This document shows, in pieces, positions 54,157 to 64,000 of a DNA stretch of 64,000 bases (positions are counted from its first letter, which is position 1; each line of letters starts with the position of its first letter). A program made the translations under genes and the position numbers. The notes beneath the pieces were generated by a model that saw only the letters and a program-made list of their open reading frames with translations, was not told the DNA's origin and did not search any database. The stretch covers positions 1-64,000 of the forward strand of contig NZ_JAAAMK010000005.1 of the NCBI RefSeq assembly GCF_024105665.1, given 5' to 3'. This stretch comes from Aliihoeflea aestuarii (GTDB lineage: Bacteria > Pseudomonadota > Alphaproteobacteria > Rhizobiales > Rhizobiaceae).

Positions 54157-54987
54157 CTAGTTCGATGCGCCTTCGATCGGTCCGATCGTGAACGAGCGCG
54201 TCAGATCGTAGGGCGTGTCGGCGCCGAACCACTTGTCGAAGAGCTGCTGTGCCTCGCCGGAGGTTTCGGTTTCGTCGAGCGCGGCGTTGGCGGCCTCGAG
54301 CAGGGCCGTTTCACCCTTGCGCACGCCCAGACCCCACGGCTCGTCGAACAGGGATTCCTCGATGATGCGGGTCGGCGAGCCCTCGGGGCTCTGGTTCATC
54401 AGGCGAACCAGGACGAGTTCGCTGGCGAACTGCGCGTCGACCTTGCGCTGCTGAAGCGAGAGGAACGTGGCCGGGCTGTCCGCATAGCCGATCACGCGGG
54501 CTTCAGGAAAACGCTCCTTCAAGAGCGCTTCGGAGCTCGATCCCTTCGTTGCGCCGATGCGCGACTGGGCCAGATCTTCGGCGTTCTCGAAATCGGAGTT
54601 CGCAAGCACCAGCAGCTTTTGCGGCGTCACATAATAGCGATGGCTGAAATCGATCTGCCCGGCGCGCTCCGGCGTCCAGCCCAGATTGGCAGCGACGACG
54701 TCGACGCGGCCGCTGTCCAGTTCCGGAATGCGCGCAGCGACGGCGAGAAGCTTGTATTCAACCTCGACGCCGATGGAATCGGCGACGATCTTGCAGATAT
54801 CGACGTCGTAGCCGACGAGCTGGCGGCTATCGCGGTCCTGGAAGCTGAAAGGCTCGGAGGTGCCGAGCGTGCCGCAGATAAGCGTGCCGCGCGCCTTGAT
54901 TTCGTCCAGACGGTCGGCCTTTGCCGCGAATGCGGAAAATGCCACCGGCAACGCGACTGCCGCGTAAAGCAAAACTTTCTTCAACAT
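54157..54987 (-). CDS. Amino-acid-binding periplasmic protein (SBP family 3)
   Basis: The 276-residue protein has signal peptide 'MLKKVLLYAAVALPVAFSAFA' and family 3 features 'GTLICGTLGTSEPFSFQD', 'VGYDVDICKIVADSIGVEVE' and 'DVVAANLGWTPERAGQIDFS' (the Arg that grips the ligand alpha-carboxylate). Start 54987 gives the better signal peptide than 55014. The ligand is probably an acidic or hydroxylated amino acid. Confidence 0.88.
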   Translation of the reverse strand: MLKKVLLYAAVALPVAFSAFAAKADRLDEIKARGTLICGTLGTSEPFSFQDRDSRQLVGYDVDICKIVADSIGVEVEYKLLAVAARIPELDSGRVDVVAANLGWTPERAGQIDFSHRYYVTPQKLLVLANSDFENAEDLAQSRIGATKGSSSEALLKERFPEARVIGYADSPATFLSLQQRKVDAQFASELVLVRLMNQSPEGSPTRIIEESLFDEPWGLGVRKGETALLEAANAALDETETSGEAQQLFDKWFGADTPYDLTRSFTIGPIEGASN

Positions 54988-55050
54988 GGTTCCACTCACT
55001 TTTGGTTTTGACATCGATTATTGGTTTTGATTGCCCGTCGGGCGACTTCC

Positions 55051-57010
<1,960 letters not shown>

Positions 57011-57021
57011 ACTCGTGTTCC

Positions 57022-57666
57022 TTAACGCTGGTTCTGATGTGTCGAAGGGGTGGCCAGACCTAGATGCCAGCCTTGCAATGCGCCTATGAAGGCGGAAACC
57101 AGCACCTGGGCGGCGCTGTCAGGCTTCAAGCCTCGCAGGGTGATGAGGTCGATGATGTCGCGTGGATCGAACATGGTGTTGTAGAGCATCGCGGCATCGT
57201 CGAGCATCGATGCCGGCAAGCCGTGCTCGGCGAGAACGCCGACCAGCGCCCGTCGCCGCGCTTCAAAGCCAAGTTCGGTGCTGACCACACGCTGTTGCAG
57301 GCGATCGTAAAAGCCACGCCGCGAGCGTATCTGCACGAGCACGCCACCGTGCTCCTGAACGATATTGATCCAGTATCGACTAATGACGCGCAGAAGCTCC
57401 GTACCCGTCTCGCTGCGTTCGACCGAAAAATCCCGGAGCGTCGTCATCGTCCGGATGAGATAGGCCTGGGCAACTTCTTCAAGCGACTGGAAGTGACGAT
57501 AGGCTGTAGCGGTCGACATCCCCGCAGCTTTTGCGAGTTCGGACATGGTCGACGGAAGCTCGCCGGCTGACAACAGCTCACCCATCGCATCGATCAGTTG
57601 AAGGCGCCGCGCCAATGTTCGCGCTTTGACGCTTTCGCCTTTTCGATCACGACTTGAACTGAGCAT
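57022..57666 (-). CDS. TetR-family regulator of the amino-acid catabolic operon
   Basis: This is a 214-residue regulator with N-terminal HTH 'STMSELAKAAGMSTATAYRHFQSL' (quoted in part) and an all-helical ligand domain. It is 11 bp upstream of the aldolase-family gene and heads the minus-strand operon that continues into the aminotransferase and transporter. Two palindromes upstream of it suggest autoregulation. An ATG 15 bp upstream is also possible. Confidence 0.85.
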   Translation of the reverse strand: MLSSSRDRKGESVKARTLARRLQLIDAMGELLSAGELPSTMSELAKAAGMSTATAYRHFQSLEEVAQAYLIRTMTTLRDFSVERSETGTELLRVISRYWINIVQEHGGVLVQIRSRRGFYDRLQQRVVSTELGFEARRRALVGVLAEHGLPASMLDDAAMLYNTMFDPRDIIDLITLRGLKPDSAAQVLVSAFIGALQGWHLGLATPSTHQNQR

Positions 57667-57683
57667 GCCACTCGGCCTCAAAA

Positions 57684-57701
57684 ATGAGAATGATTTCTCA
57701 T
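57684..57701. promoter_or_regulatory. Putative TetR operator, proximal
   Basis: ATGAGAA-TGAT-TTCTCAT is a perfect 7-bp inverted repeat 17 bp before the regulator start, over the expected promoter or ribosome-binding region. Confidence 0.6.
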
Positions 57702-57735
57702 GATTTACATATTTGGCAGAGTTTGGTCAATTAAT

Positions 57736-57753
57736 TTGAGAACGAATTCCCAA
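57736..57753. promoter_or_regulatory. Putative TetR operator, distal
   Basis: TTGAGAA-CGAA-TTCCCAA has the same architecture as the proximal site with one arm mismatch, 52 bp away (about five helical turns). Confidence 0.5.
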
Positions 57754-58406
57754 AAAATTTATATTGCGCAATAATATCATTGACTTAATTATATAAATAT
57801 TGCGTACGAATTGTCATTTTTGACGGATCTGTTGCTGGAAAGGGCGCTGAAAATGTGCGTTTTCCGAACGCGTTACGCCACGGACATGTCGGATGCGATC
57901 GTTCCGTTCGCTGGGACGAGACCGAAATCCGCGGCTCGCGTCCTCAGTTTGCTATGCCGGCTCGTGCGGATTCGGCCGTGCGCGTGATCTTGTCCAGCGG
58001 CAGTCAGCCAATCGACTTCCTCGATCGTGTTGTCGTGGACCATCGAAACGCGCACCACGCCCATTCGGTCCAGGAAGTCTTCGAGGCCCGGCTTATGAGC
58101 GATGGACGGATTGCGGCCCCTACCAGTCAGGCCTTTTTTGGCCCATGACCTTGAGCAACTCACGGACGTGACTGATGATATGGAACAAGCGTGGGAGGCC
58201 AGGATCTGATCGCCAATGTCGAGGCGAATCTGACGTCCACGCCCCTGATCTCTGTCTGGGGCGCTGAGGCTTTCGGCCGGACTGGACGACCGGCAAGCGG
58301 CCGCCGAATTGTCAGGAGGTTCGTTTGCCGCACGGATCCTGCCTTGCGCGGGACGGATGCAGCGCGGATAAGAAAATTCGCTCACCTCATCGGACATGGA
58401 TACGAC
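57754..58406. other. Intergenic region with an AT-rich start and eroded sequence
   Basis: The first 90 bp are AT-rich and probably promoter. The rest shows no intact gene. On the minus strand, a segment described separately (58005-58105) resembles the end of a class V aminotransferase. The apparent open frame running from 58191 into the YcaQ-like gene has no family resemblance before about 58400. Confidence 0.45.
58005..58105 (-). pseudogene. Possible cysteine-desulfurase-like C-terminal remnant
   Basis: The minus strand reads 'LEDFLDRMGVVRVSMVHDNT' followed by 'IEEVDWL', which resembles the conserved end of SufS/CsdA-like class V aminotransferases (GVVRxSLVHYNTxEEVDRL). Only about 35 residues match and nothing upstream or downstream continues the domain. 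If real, it is a remnant of a deleted gene. Confidence 0.4.
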
Positions 58407-59567
58407 GTGCCGCCTTCAGGAGAACAGATAAGCGTCCCCCAGGCCCGGCGCATCGCGCTGGCCGCGCAAGGGTTCGGGACAGCCAGACCCGCCGCGATCC
58501 ATCACGGTCATCTGCGCCGCACGGTGGAGCGGCTTGGTCTGCACCAGATCGACAGCGTCAACGTCCTCACGCGTGCTCATTACCTGCCTGCCTTCTCGCG
58601 GCTCGGCACATACGACCCCGCGCTTCTCGATCGGGCTGCCTGGGGACGCAGGAGCGAGCGCCGTCTCTTCGAATATTGGGCTCACGAAGCGTCTTTGCTT
58701 CCGCTGGCGACCCATCCGCTTTTGCGCTGGCGAATGGCGCGCGGCGACCGGGGAGAGGCCGGATATTCCGGCATGCGAATATTCGCCGGCGAGAGGCGTG
58801 CCGAAGCGATGGCGGTTCTGGACCGGATTCGGCAAGAAGGGCCGCTGGCCGCGTCCGATTTCGAGTCGAGCCGAACCGGCTGGTGGGAGTGGAGCGATTC
58901 CAAGCGCATGCTCGAATGGCTCTTTTACGCGGGCCATATCACGACAGCCACGCGCCGCCGAAGCTTCGAGCGCGTTTACGATCTGACGGAGCGGGTGATT
59001 CCGCCGACCATCCTCGCCCTGCCGACGCCGCCGGAGGGCGAGGCCCATCGCCTCCTGATCGAGCAATCGGCGCGCGCGCTCGGGATCGCCACGGCGGGTG
59101 AGTTGCGTGATTATTTTCGGCTCGCGCCGCAGGAGGCGCAGGTCGCCATAGCGGCGCTGGTCGAAGCGGGTGTGCTGATCCCGGCAAGCGTGCAGGGCTG
59201 GCCGCAGGCATTTCTTCATCGCGAAGCCCGTCGCCCACGCCGTATCGAGGCGCAGGCACTTCTGGCTCCCTTCGATCCGTTGATCTGGGAGCGTGCGCGC
59301 ACCGAACGTCTTTTCGGCTTTCGTTACCGGATCGAAATCTATGTCCCGGCGCAGAAGCGCCAGCACGGCTACTATGTATTGCCTTTCCTTTTCGGCGACC
59401 GGCTCGTCGCGCGGGTCGACCTCAAGGCAGACCGGAAAACGTCCCGCCTGCTCGTCCATGCGACACATCACGAACCTGATGCGCCAAGCGAGACCGGCGA
59501 AGCACTCCAAGCGGAATTGGCGTCCCTGGCACGCTGGCTCGGCCTGGCGGAAATCTCATCAGGATGA
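58407..59567 (+). CDS. YcaQ-like winged-helix DNA glycosylase (crosslink repair family)
   Basis: The protein has about 386 residues if started at GTG 58407, close to the family's usual 400. Features are 'ISVPQARRIALAAQGF', 'LGLHQIDSVNVLTRAHYLPAFSRLG' (QIDSVNV motif, quoted in part), 'SRTGWWEWSDSKRMLEWLFYAG' with the family SRR-like site region, and 'ALLAPFDPLIWERARTERLFGF' followed by 'KRQHGYYVLPFLFGDRLVAR'. E. coli YcaQ unhooks interstrand crosslinks. The start is uncertain, as no clear ribosome-binding site is visible. Confidence 0.82.
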   Translation: MPPSGEQISVPQARRIALAAQGFGTARPAAIHHGHLRRTVERLGLHQIDSVNVLTRAHYLPAFSRLGTYDPALLDRAAWGRRSERRLFEYWAHEASLLPLATHPLLRWRMARGDRGEAGYSGMRIFAGERRAEAMAVLDRIRQEGPLAASDFESSRTGWWEWSDSKRMLEWLFYAGHITTATRRRSFERVYDLTERVIPPTILALPTPPEGEAHRLLIEQSARALGIATAGELRDYFRLAPQEAQVAIAALVEAGVLIPASVQGWPQAFLHREARRPRRIEAQALLAPFDPLIWERARTERLFGFRYRIEIYVPAQKRQHGYYVLPFLFGDRLVARVDLKADRKTSRLLVHATHHEPDAPSETGEALQAELASLARWLGLAEISSG

Positions 59568-59672
59568 AGCAGCGACGATGAGGCGAAAAGCGGTTCCGGC
59601 CACTCCAAACATTCCGAACGTGCACATAAGTCCAACAGCAGCTATCTACCATCGTGATACCGGTCTGGGTAT

Positions 59673-61037
59673 TCAGGCTGAGAGCTCCTGCAGGAGCGCC
59701 GCGCCCGTGCGGATTCCGTCGATGAAACGGACGATCTCGAGGTTCTCGTTCGGCGCGTGGTTGGCCTCGTCGGCATTCGCGTAGGGGATGACGAAGGCGG
59801 GCTTGCCGAGGATCTTGGTGAACACGTAGTCGGGAAGGCTGCCGCCGACGGTCGGATACATCAGCGGTTCGACGCCGCGCGCCGCAAGCACCGCGCGCCT
59901 TATATGCGGGACAAACGGGGAATCCATGGGCGTCTTCGACGGAAGCATGCCGTTGAGCGGCACGAACTCGACATCAGGCGCGTGCTCAGCGACATGTGCG
60001 GCCACCTTTTCGAAAACGTAGTCGGGCGTCAGAGGCTCGACAAGGCGGATGTCGCATTTGACGAACGCCTCGCATGGCAGGACCGTCTTCATGCCCGGTC
60101 CGGCATAGCCGCCGTGAAGACCGTTGATGGTCAGCGTTGGATGGAACATCAGCCGGTCGTAATAGCCGCGTTCGCGCGGCTCATCGAGTTTCGTCAGTCC
60201 GAGGTCGGCTTTCACGGCGTCGAGATCGAGCGGCAATCTCGAAACCGCCTCGCGTTCCGAATTGGTGGCGGGAATGACCGGCTCGGTCAGACCGGCGATT
60301 GTGATTTCGCCTTCCGGGCTTTTCATCGTGGCGAGCAGGTGGACGAGTGTCCAGAGCGGATTGGGCACGACGCCGCCGAAATTTCCCGAATGAACGTCGC
60401 GCGAGGCGGTGCGGGCGCGCAGCTCGAACCCGGCCACCCCGCGCACGCCGAAGGTGACCACCGGTGCGCCGCTCTCATGGAGCGGGCCGTCCGAGGTCAC
60501 GACGAGGTCGGCATCGAGCCGGTCGGCGTGCTCGCGCACGAACTCGGCGATGTGGGGACTACCGATCTCCTCTTCGCCCTCCAGCAGGAAGATGACGTTG
60601 CATGGCAGCTCCCCATGGACGGCAAGATGCGATTCGATGGCCAGAAGCTGCGCGAAATGCTGCCCCTTGTTGTCTCCGATCCCTCGCGCATAGATCCTGC
60701 CGTTGCGGATCGTGGGCTCGAAGGGCGGGCTTTCCCAGAGCTCCAGCGGGTCCGGCGGCTGCACATCGTAATGGCCGTAAAGAAGCACGGTCGGCTTGTC
60801 GGGCGAGACGATGCGCTTGCCGAGCACCATCGGGTGATTGCGCGTGGCGACGGCCTCGGCCTCGAAGCCCAAGCCCTCCAGATGATTGACGAGCAGCGCC
60901 GCGACTTCGCGAATGCCGATGTCGTGGGCGCTGATCGAGGGATGGCGCACATAGTCCATCACGCGCGTGACGAAGTCGTCGCGATTGGCTTCGATATGGG
61001 CGAAGACGGCGTCGAGCCGTTCGTTCGTCTCGGTCAT
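59673..61037 (-). CDS. M20-family metallopeptidase/dipeptidase
   Basis: The 454-residue di-zinc peptidase has metal-binding 'LLYGHYDVQPPDPLELWES', 'ARGIGDNKGQ' (bridging Asp), 'FLLEGEEEIGSP' (catalytic Glu and ligand Glu) and the lid region 'TASRDVHSGNFGG'. It ends 'GGSLPDYVF' and 'NADEANHAPNENL' with the last His ligand. Its start overlaps the hyuA stop by 4 bp, so it probably hydrolyses a product of the hydantoinase/oxoprolinase-type enzyme or the same class of amide. Confidence 0.9.
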   Translation of the reverse strand: MTETNERLDAVFAHIEANRDDFVTRVMDYVRHPSISAHDIGIREVAALLVNHLEGLGFEAEAVATRNHPMVLGKRIVSPDKPTVLLYGHYDVQPPDPLELWESPPFEPTIRNGRIYARGIGDNKGQHFAQLLAIESHLAVHGELPCNVIFLLEGEEEIGSPHIAEFVREHADRLDADLVVTSDGPLHESGAPVVTFGVRGVAGFELRARTASRDVHSGNFGGVVPNPLWTLVHLLATMKSPEGEITIAGLTEPVIPATNSEREAVSRLPLDLDAVKADLGLTKLDEPRERGYYDRLMFHPTLTINGLHGGYAGPGMKTVLPCEAFVKCDIRLVEPLTPDYVFEKVAAHVAEHAPDVEFVPLNGMLPSKTPMDSPFVPHIRRAVLAARGVEPLMYPTVGGSLPDYVFTKILGKPAFVIPYANADEANHAPNENLEIVRFIDGIRTGAALLQELSA

Positions 61038-63076
61038 CGGGAGATGTTCTCCTTAAGGGAAAGAATGAGCGCGCCGGACGGATCGACAGTGCCGGACCAG
61101 CCCGGCGCAACGAATGTGGTCGTGTCAAGCTGCGTCAGGATCATCGGGCCCGTGAACGTCGCACCCGAGCCAAGTCCAGCGCGATCCACGAGAGGCACGT
61201 CCGCCTCGCCGGCGGGCAGGTGAACGCGAACCTTGTCGTAAGGCTCGACGGTTGAGTCCTCCGATACGGTACCGGTCGGAGCGCTGGCCGTCAGCCCCGC
61301 CGCTTCCACGCGCAAGGTGACGAGTTCGACCGCCGACTCCAGCGTGAAGCCGTAGAGTGCCTGATGCTCTTCGGCGAACGCCTTTTCCAGCGCGGACGAA
61401 CCGTCGACCCATTCGATCGCCAGTTCGCCGCCCTGCCCATGATAGCGCAGGAGGGCGACGCGGCGCAGGCGGCGCTTTTCGCCGGGTACGCCCTCGATGT
61501 CGAACCAGTCGGACGCCTGGGCTTCCAGCTCCGCAAACACCGATCGGGCGATTTCGCCGTCGATGGCGCCGGCGCGCGGAAGGGTGCGGCTGAACTCGGC
61601 CTTGAGGTCGGCCGCAAGCAGCCCGTCCGCACACAGCACGCCGGGCGCGGGTGCGATCATCACCTGCGAGATGCCGAGCAGTTCAGCCAGCGCGCAGCCA
61701 TGCAGCGGCCCGGCGCCGCCGAAGGGCATCAGCGTGAAACGGCGCGGATCGTGGCCGCGCTCCACCGAGACGACGCGCACCGCACCGACCATGTGATTGT
61801 CGACGATGGCCAGGATACCGCGCGCGGCTTCTTCGATCGACAGGCCGAGCGGCCCGGCGACCTTGTCCGCGATGATGCGGCGGGACGCGTCGACGTCGAG
61901 CGCCATGCGCCCGCCGAGAAGCTTCGACGGGAGATGGCCGAGCACGACATGCGCATCGGTAACGGTCGCTTCAGTCCCGCCGTAGCCATAGGCCGCCGGC
62001 CCCGGCCGGGCCCCCGCGCTGCGCGGGCCGACCGAAAGCGTGCCGTCCGCAACCGCCGCGATTGAGCCACCGCCCGCGCCGATCGTCACCATGTCCACCA
62101 TCGGCAGGGGGAGCGGCCATTCGCCGACCTTGCCGTGCTGGGTGAGGCCGATATGGCCGCCCTTGATCAGGCAGATATCGGCGCTCGTGCCGCCGATATC
62201 GACGGTGATGATGTCCTCGATGCCGCATCTTGCGGCCACTGACTTCGCTCCGACGACGCCTGCCGCCGGGCCGGAAAGCGCCGTCAGAGCCGGAGCCTGC
62301 CGGATTGCTGCGGCTCCCGCGACGCCGCCATTCGATTGCATCAGGAGAAGCGGTGCGGAAACGGCTTCGTCCTCAAGCCGCTTTTCCAACCGACCGACAT
62401 AGGTGGTCACGCCGGGCATGACCGTCGCGTTCAGGACGGTCGTCAGCGAACGCTCATATTCGCGCACCACCGGAAGGACATCCACCGACGTGGTGATCGC
62501 CAGTTCCGGGAGCTTTTCGCGCAGGATTTCAGCGACGCGTCGCTCATGGGCGGGATTTGCGAAGGCATGAAGCAGGCAGACGGCGACAGCCTCCACATCC
62601 ATCTGCGCGATGGCATCGGCGGCAAGTTCCACGCTTGCCTCATCCAGTTCCCGCTCGACCGCGCCGCCCGGCGCGATACGCTCGTCGATTTCGAGAATGC
62701 GCGAAGCGGGAACGGGGCGCTGCGGTTTCACCCACGTATAGAGATTGGCTTTGCGGGGAATGTCCTGGCGGCCGATATCGAGCACATGGCGGAACCCGCG
62801 CGTGGTGACCAGCGCGGTGCGCGCGCCCTTGTCCTCGAGGATCATGTTCGTCGCAACGGTCGTGCCGTGCAGCACCTGCTGCAACGCCGAGGCAGGCGCG
62901 CCGGCATCGGCGAGCGCCAGCCTGATGCCATCCAGGAATGCCTCGGAGGGATCGGACGGAACGCTCGGCGTCTTGGCGCGCCAGACATTGCCGCTGACAC
63001 GGTCAAGCAGCGAGATATCGGTGAAAGTGCCGCCGATGTCGACGGCGATGGAGAGGTTCTGATCAGTCGAGTGCAT
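61034..63076 (-). CDS. hyuA: Hydantoinase/oxoprolinase subunit A
   Basis: The protein has 680 residues from ATG 63076, which is 8 nt after AAGGA; an ATG at 63082 is the alternative. Features: actin-like ATPase motif 'IAVDIGGTFTDISLLD' at the N-terminus, 'LHGTTVATNMILEDKGA', 'SNGGVAGAAAIRQAPALTAL', 'IITVDIGGTSADICLIKGG' and 'LMPFGGAGPLHGCALAELL'. With HyuB it hydrolyses cyclic amides such as 5-oxoproline or hydantoins using ATP. The start overlaps the hyuB end. Confidence 0.92.
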   Translation of the reverse strand: MHSTDQNLSIAVDIGGTFTDISLLDRVSGNVWRAKTPSVPSDPSEAFLDGIRLALADAGAPASALQQVLHGTTVATNMILEDKGARTALVTTRGFRHVLDIGRQDIPRKANLYTWVKPQRPVPASRILEIDERIAPGGAVERELDEASVELAADAIAQMDVEAVAVCLLHAFANPAHERRVAEILREKLPELAITTSVDVLPVVREYERSLTTVLNATVMPGVTTYVGRLEKRLEDEAVSAPLLLMQSNGGVAGAAAIRQAPALTALSGPAAGVVGAKSVAARCGIEDIITVDIGGTSADICLIKGGHIGLTQHGKVGEWPLPLPMVDMVTIGAGGGSIAAVADGTLSVGPRSAGARPGPAAYGYGGTEATVTDAHVVLGHLPSKLLGGRMALDVDASRRIIADKVAGPLGLSIEEAARGILAIVDNHMVGAVRVVSVERGHDPRRFTLMPFGGAGPLHGCALAELLGISQVMIAPAPGVLCADGLLAADLKAEFSRTLPRAGAIDGEIARSVFAELEAQASDWFDIEGVPGEKRRLRRVALLRYHGQGGELAIEWVDGSSALEKAFAEEHQALYGFTLESAVELVTLRVEAAGLTASAPTGTVSEDSTVEPYDKVRVHLPAGEADVPLVDRAGLGSGATFTGPMILTQLDTTTFVAPGWSGTVDPSGALILSLKENISR

Positions 63077-64000
63077 CGACATAGTCCTTGCGGTGGAAAC
63101 GGCTTGTTGCGGGACGTTGGGCGCGCAGGCGCTTCGTGGCAACCTCGTCTATGCGGGAGCCGACGATCTCGGCGCCGTAGAGCGTTCGCGCCGCCTCAGG
63201 GCTCACATAGCCGCCGAGAACATCTTCCAGCACCTTGGCCAGGGGCCGGTCGAAGGGGTGGCCATGGCCGCCGCCGCCGCCTGTCTCGATGCGCAGGATA
63301 TCGCCGCGCACGAGCTTGTTGCCGTCCGATAGCGGCGCAAGCATCCGCTCGCGATCCGTGCCGGGATTGACGATGGCCTTGCCGGTTCCGCCGGACATGC
63401 CGCCATCGATGCCCCAGGGCGGGTTCTTCACGCTGTCGATGCGCACGGCGAGGACGGCGTCCTCAGCGAGGATCTCGTATTCGCGCACGATGCCGCATCC
63501 GCCGCGATTTGCTCCCGCGCCGCCCGAATCCGGAACGACGCCGTAGGTGCGCAGGCGCACGGGATAACCAAGTTCGAGGAACTCGACCGGATAGTTTTCT
63601 TGCGCGACGAAATAGACGGCATCGATGCCGTCGGCATCGGGTCGCGCGCCATAGCCGACGCCGATGCCGTCGGCGAGCAGGAAGCGTTCGAGATTTCCGT
63701 TCTCGGCGCGGAAATTGCCGCGCATGATGGAGATGACATAAGCCGAATTGGCAGCGGGTGCGCCGCCGCCGGCAACGTTGAGCAGCCCGTTGATGGCCGA
63801 GATCACGCGCATCGTGGTCAGGCCGCGCATGCCGAGCGGGGCGGGAAAACGCGGCAGAAGCAGCGAGCCTTCGCGCAGGCGTACATCGTCAAGCGCGTTC
63901 GGGCCGCCGGCATTGCAGACCTGCGAGGGATCGCCGCCCAGATAGTAAAGGCCGAGCGCCATGCCCGGCACACCCCTGTTCATCAGATAGTTGACCGGGC
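63063..64000 (-). CDS. hyuB: Hydantoinase/oxoprolinase subunit B (5' end outside window)
   Basis: About 312 C-terminal residues are present. The frame stays open to the window edge ('PVNYLMNRGVPG'). HyuB motifs include 'GMALGLYYLGGDPSQVCNAG', 'GGAGANRGGCGIVREYEIL', 'WGIDGGMSGGTGKAIVNPG' and the Gly-rich 'IETGGGGGHGHPFDRP'. Full-length subunits are about 550-600 residues, so roughly half is missing. It precedes hyuA in the operon. Confidence 0.92.
   Translation of the reverse strand, partial: PVNYLMNRGVPGMALGLYYLGGDPSQVCNAGGPNALDDVRLREGSLLLPRFPAPLGMRGLTTMRVISAINGLLNVAGGGAPAANSAYVISIMRGNFRAENGNLERFLLADGIGVGYGARPDADGIDAVYFVAQENYPVEFLELGYPVRLRTYGVVPDSGGAGANRGGCGIVREYEILAEDAVLAVRIDSVKNPPWGIDGGMSGGTGKAIVNPGTDRERMLAPLSDGNKLVRGDILRIETGGGGGHGHPFDRPLAKVLEDVLGGYVSPEAARTLYGAEIVGSRIDEVATKRLRAQRPATSRFHRKDYVDALD

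Overview
The window looks like chromosomal DNA of an alphaproteobacterium, most likely Hyphomicrobiales (Rhizobiales). GC is high. Catabolic operons are tightly packed with ATGA/GTGA start-stop overlaps. The rhamnose locus has the Rhizobium leguminosarum rhaRSTPQUK/rhaDI layout, and the iron-uptake promoters carry TGA-N9-TCA boxes like those bound by the rhizobial iron regulator RirA. The species cannot be named from sequence alone.

Positions 1-10,830 are accessory and decayed. In order they hold the first 17 codons of an IS481-type transposase; a large serine recombinase gene interrupted by one in-frame TAG, with its small upstream partner; an orphan beta-class DNA methyltransferase; an intact flavin reductase; and then, from about 4.6 to 10.1 kb, a chain of broken genes all on the + strand. 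These are a truncated membrane protein joined to a QatD-like (TatD) nuclease remnant with a frameshift, a helicase N-terminus fused in frame to a DUF2285 tail, a cytosine methyltransferase start joined to an alpha/beta-hydrolase end, an IS3 OrfA N-terminus fused in frame to an unknown protein, and a multiply frameshifted DUF3396 (type VI immunity-like) gene. This is best read as the scar of a former defence/mobile island.

From 10,834 to 18,950 lies a complete ferric-siderophore uptake locus: siderophore-interacting reductase, FecE/FecD/FecC-type ABC components, binding protein, TonB-dependent receptor and an AraC regulator. Two putative iron-responsive palindromes are present.

From 19,110 to 33,488 is a carbon-metabolism region. 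A tripartite tricarboxylate transporter (tctCBA order of transcription) lies downstream of a class V aminotransferase. Divergent to these are a large FAD/Fe-S 2-hydroxyacid dehydrogenase, a GntR regulator and a hydratase. Next comes the full beta-hydroxyaspartate cycle cluster bhcR-bhcABCD, which turns two glyoxylate into one C4 acid without loss of CO2. The flanking genes plausibly supply glyoxylate.

From 33,490 to 41,117 is a peptide/opine-type ABC system (SBP, DppB/C/D/F) with a cytoplasmic M24 peptidase, an XRE-cupin regulator and a stand-alone GAF protein. From 41,148 to 51,914 is the complete L-rhamnose catabolic locus: rhaR-S-T-P-Q-U-K on the minus strand and rhaD-rhaI on the plus strand, with a striking inverted operator pair between them. 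From 51,967 to 57,666 is a polar amino-acid ABC transporter co-directional with an aminotransferase, an RraA/HMG-aldolase-family protein and a TetR regulator with two palindromes. The window ends with a YcaQ-like glycosylase, an M20 peptidase and hydantoinase/oxoprolinase subunits hyuA and hyuB (the latter cut by the window edge). I found no rRNA, tRNA or CRISPR array.
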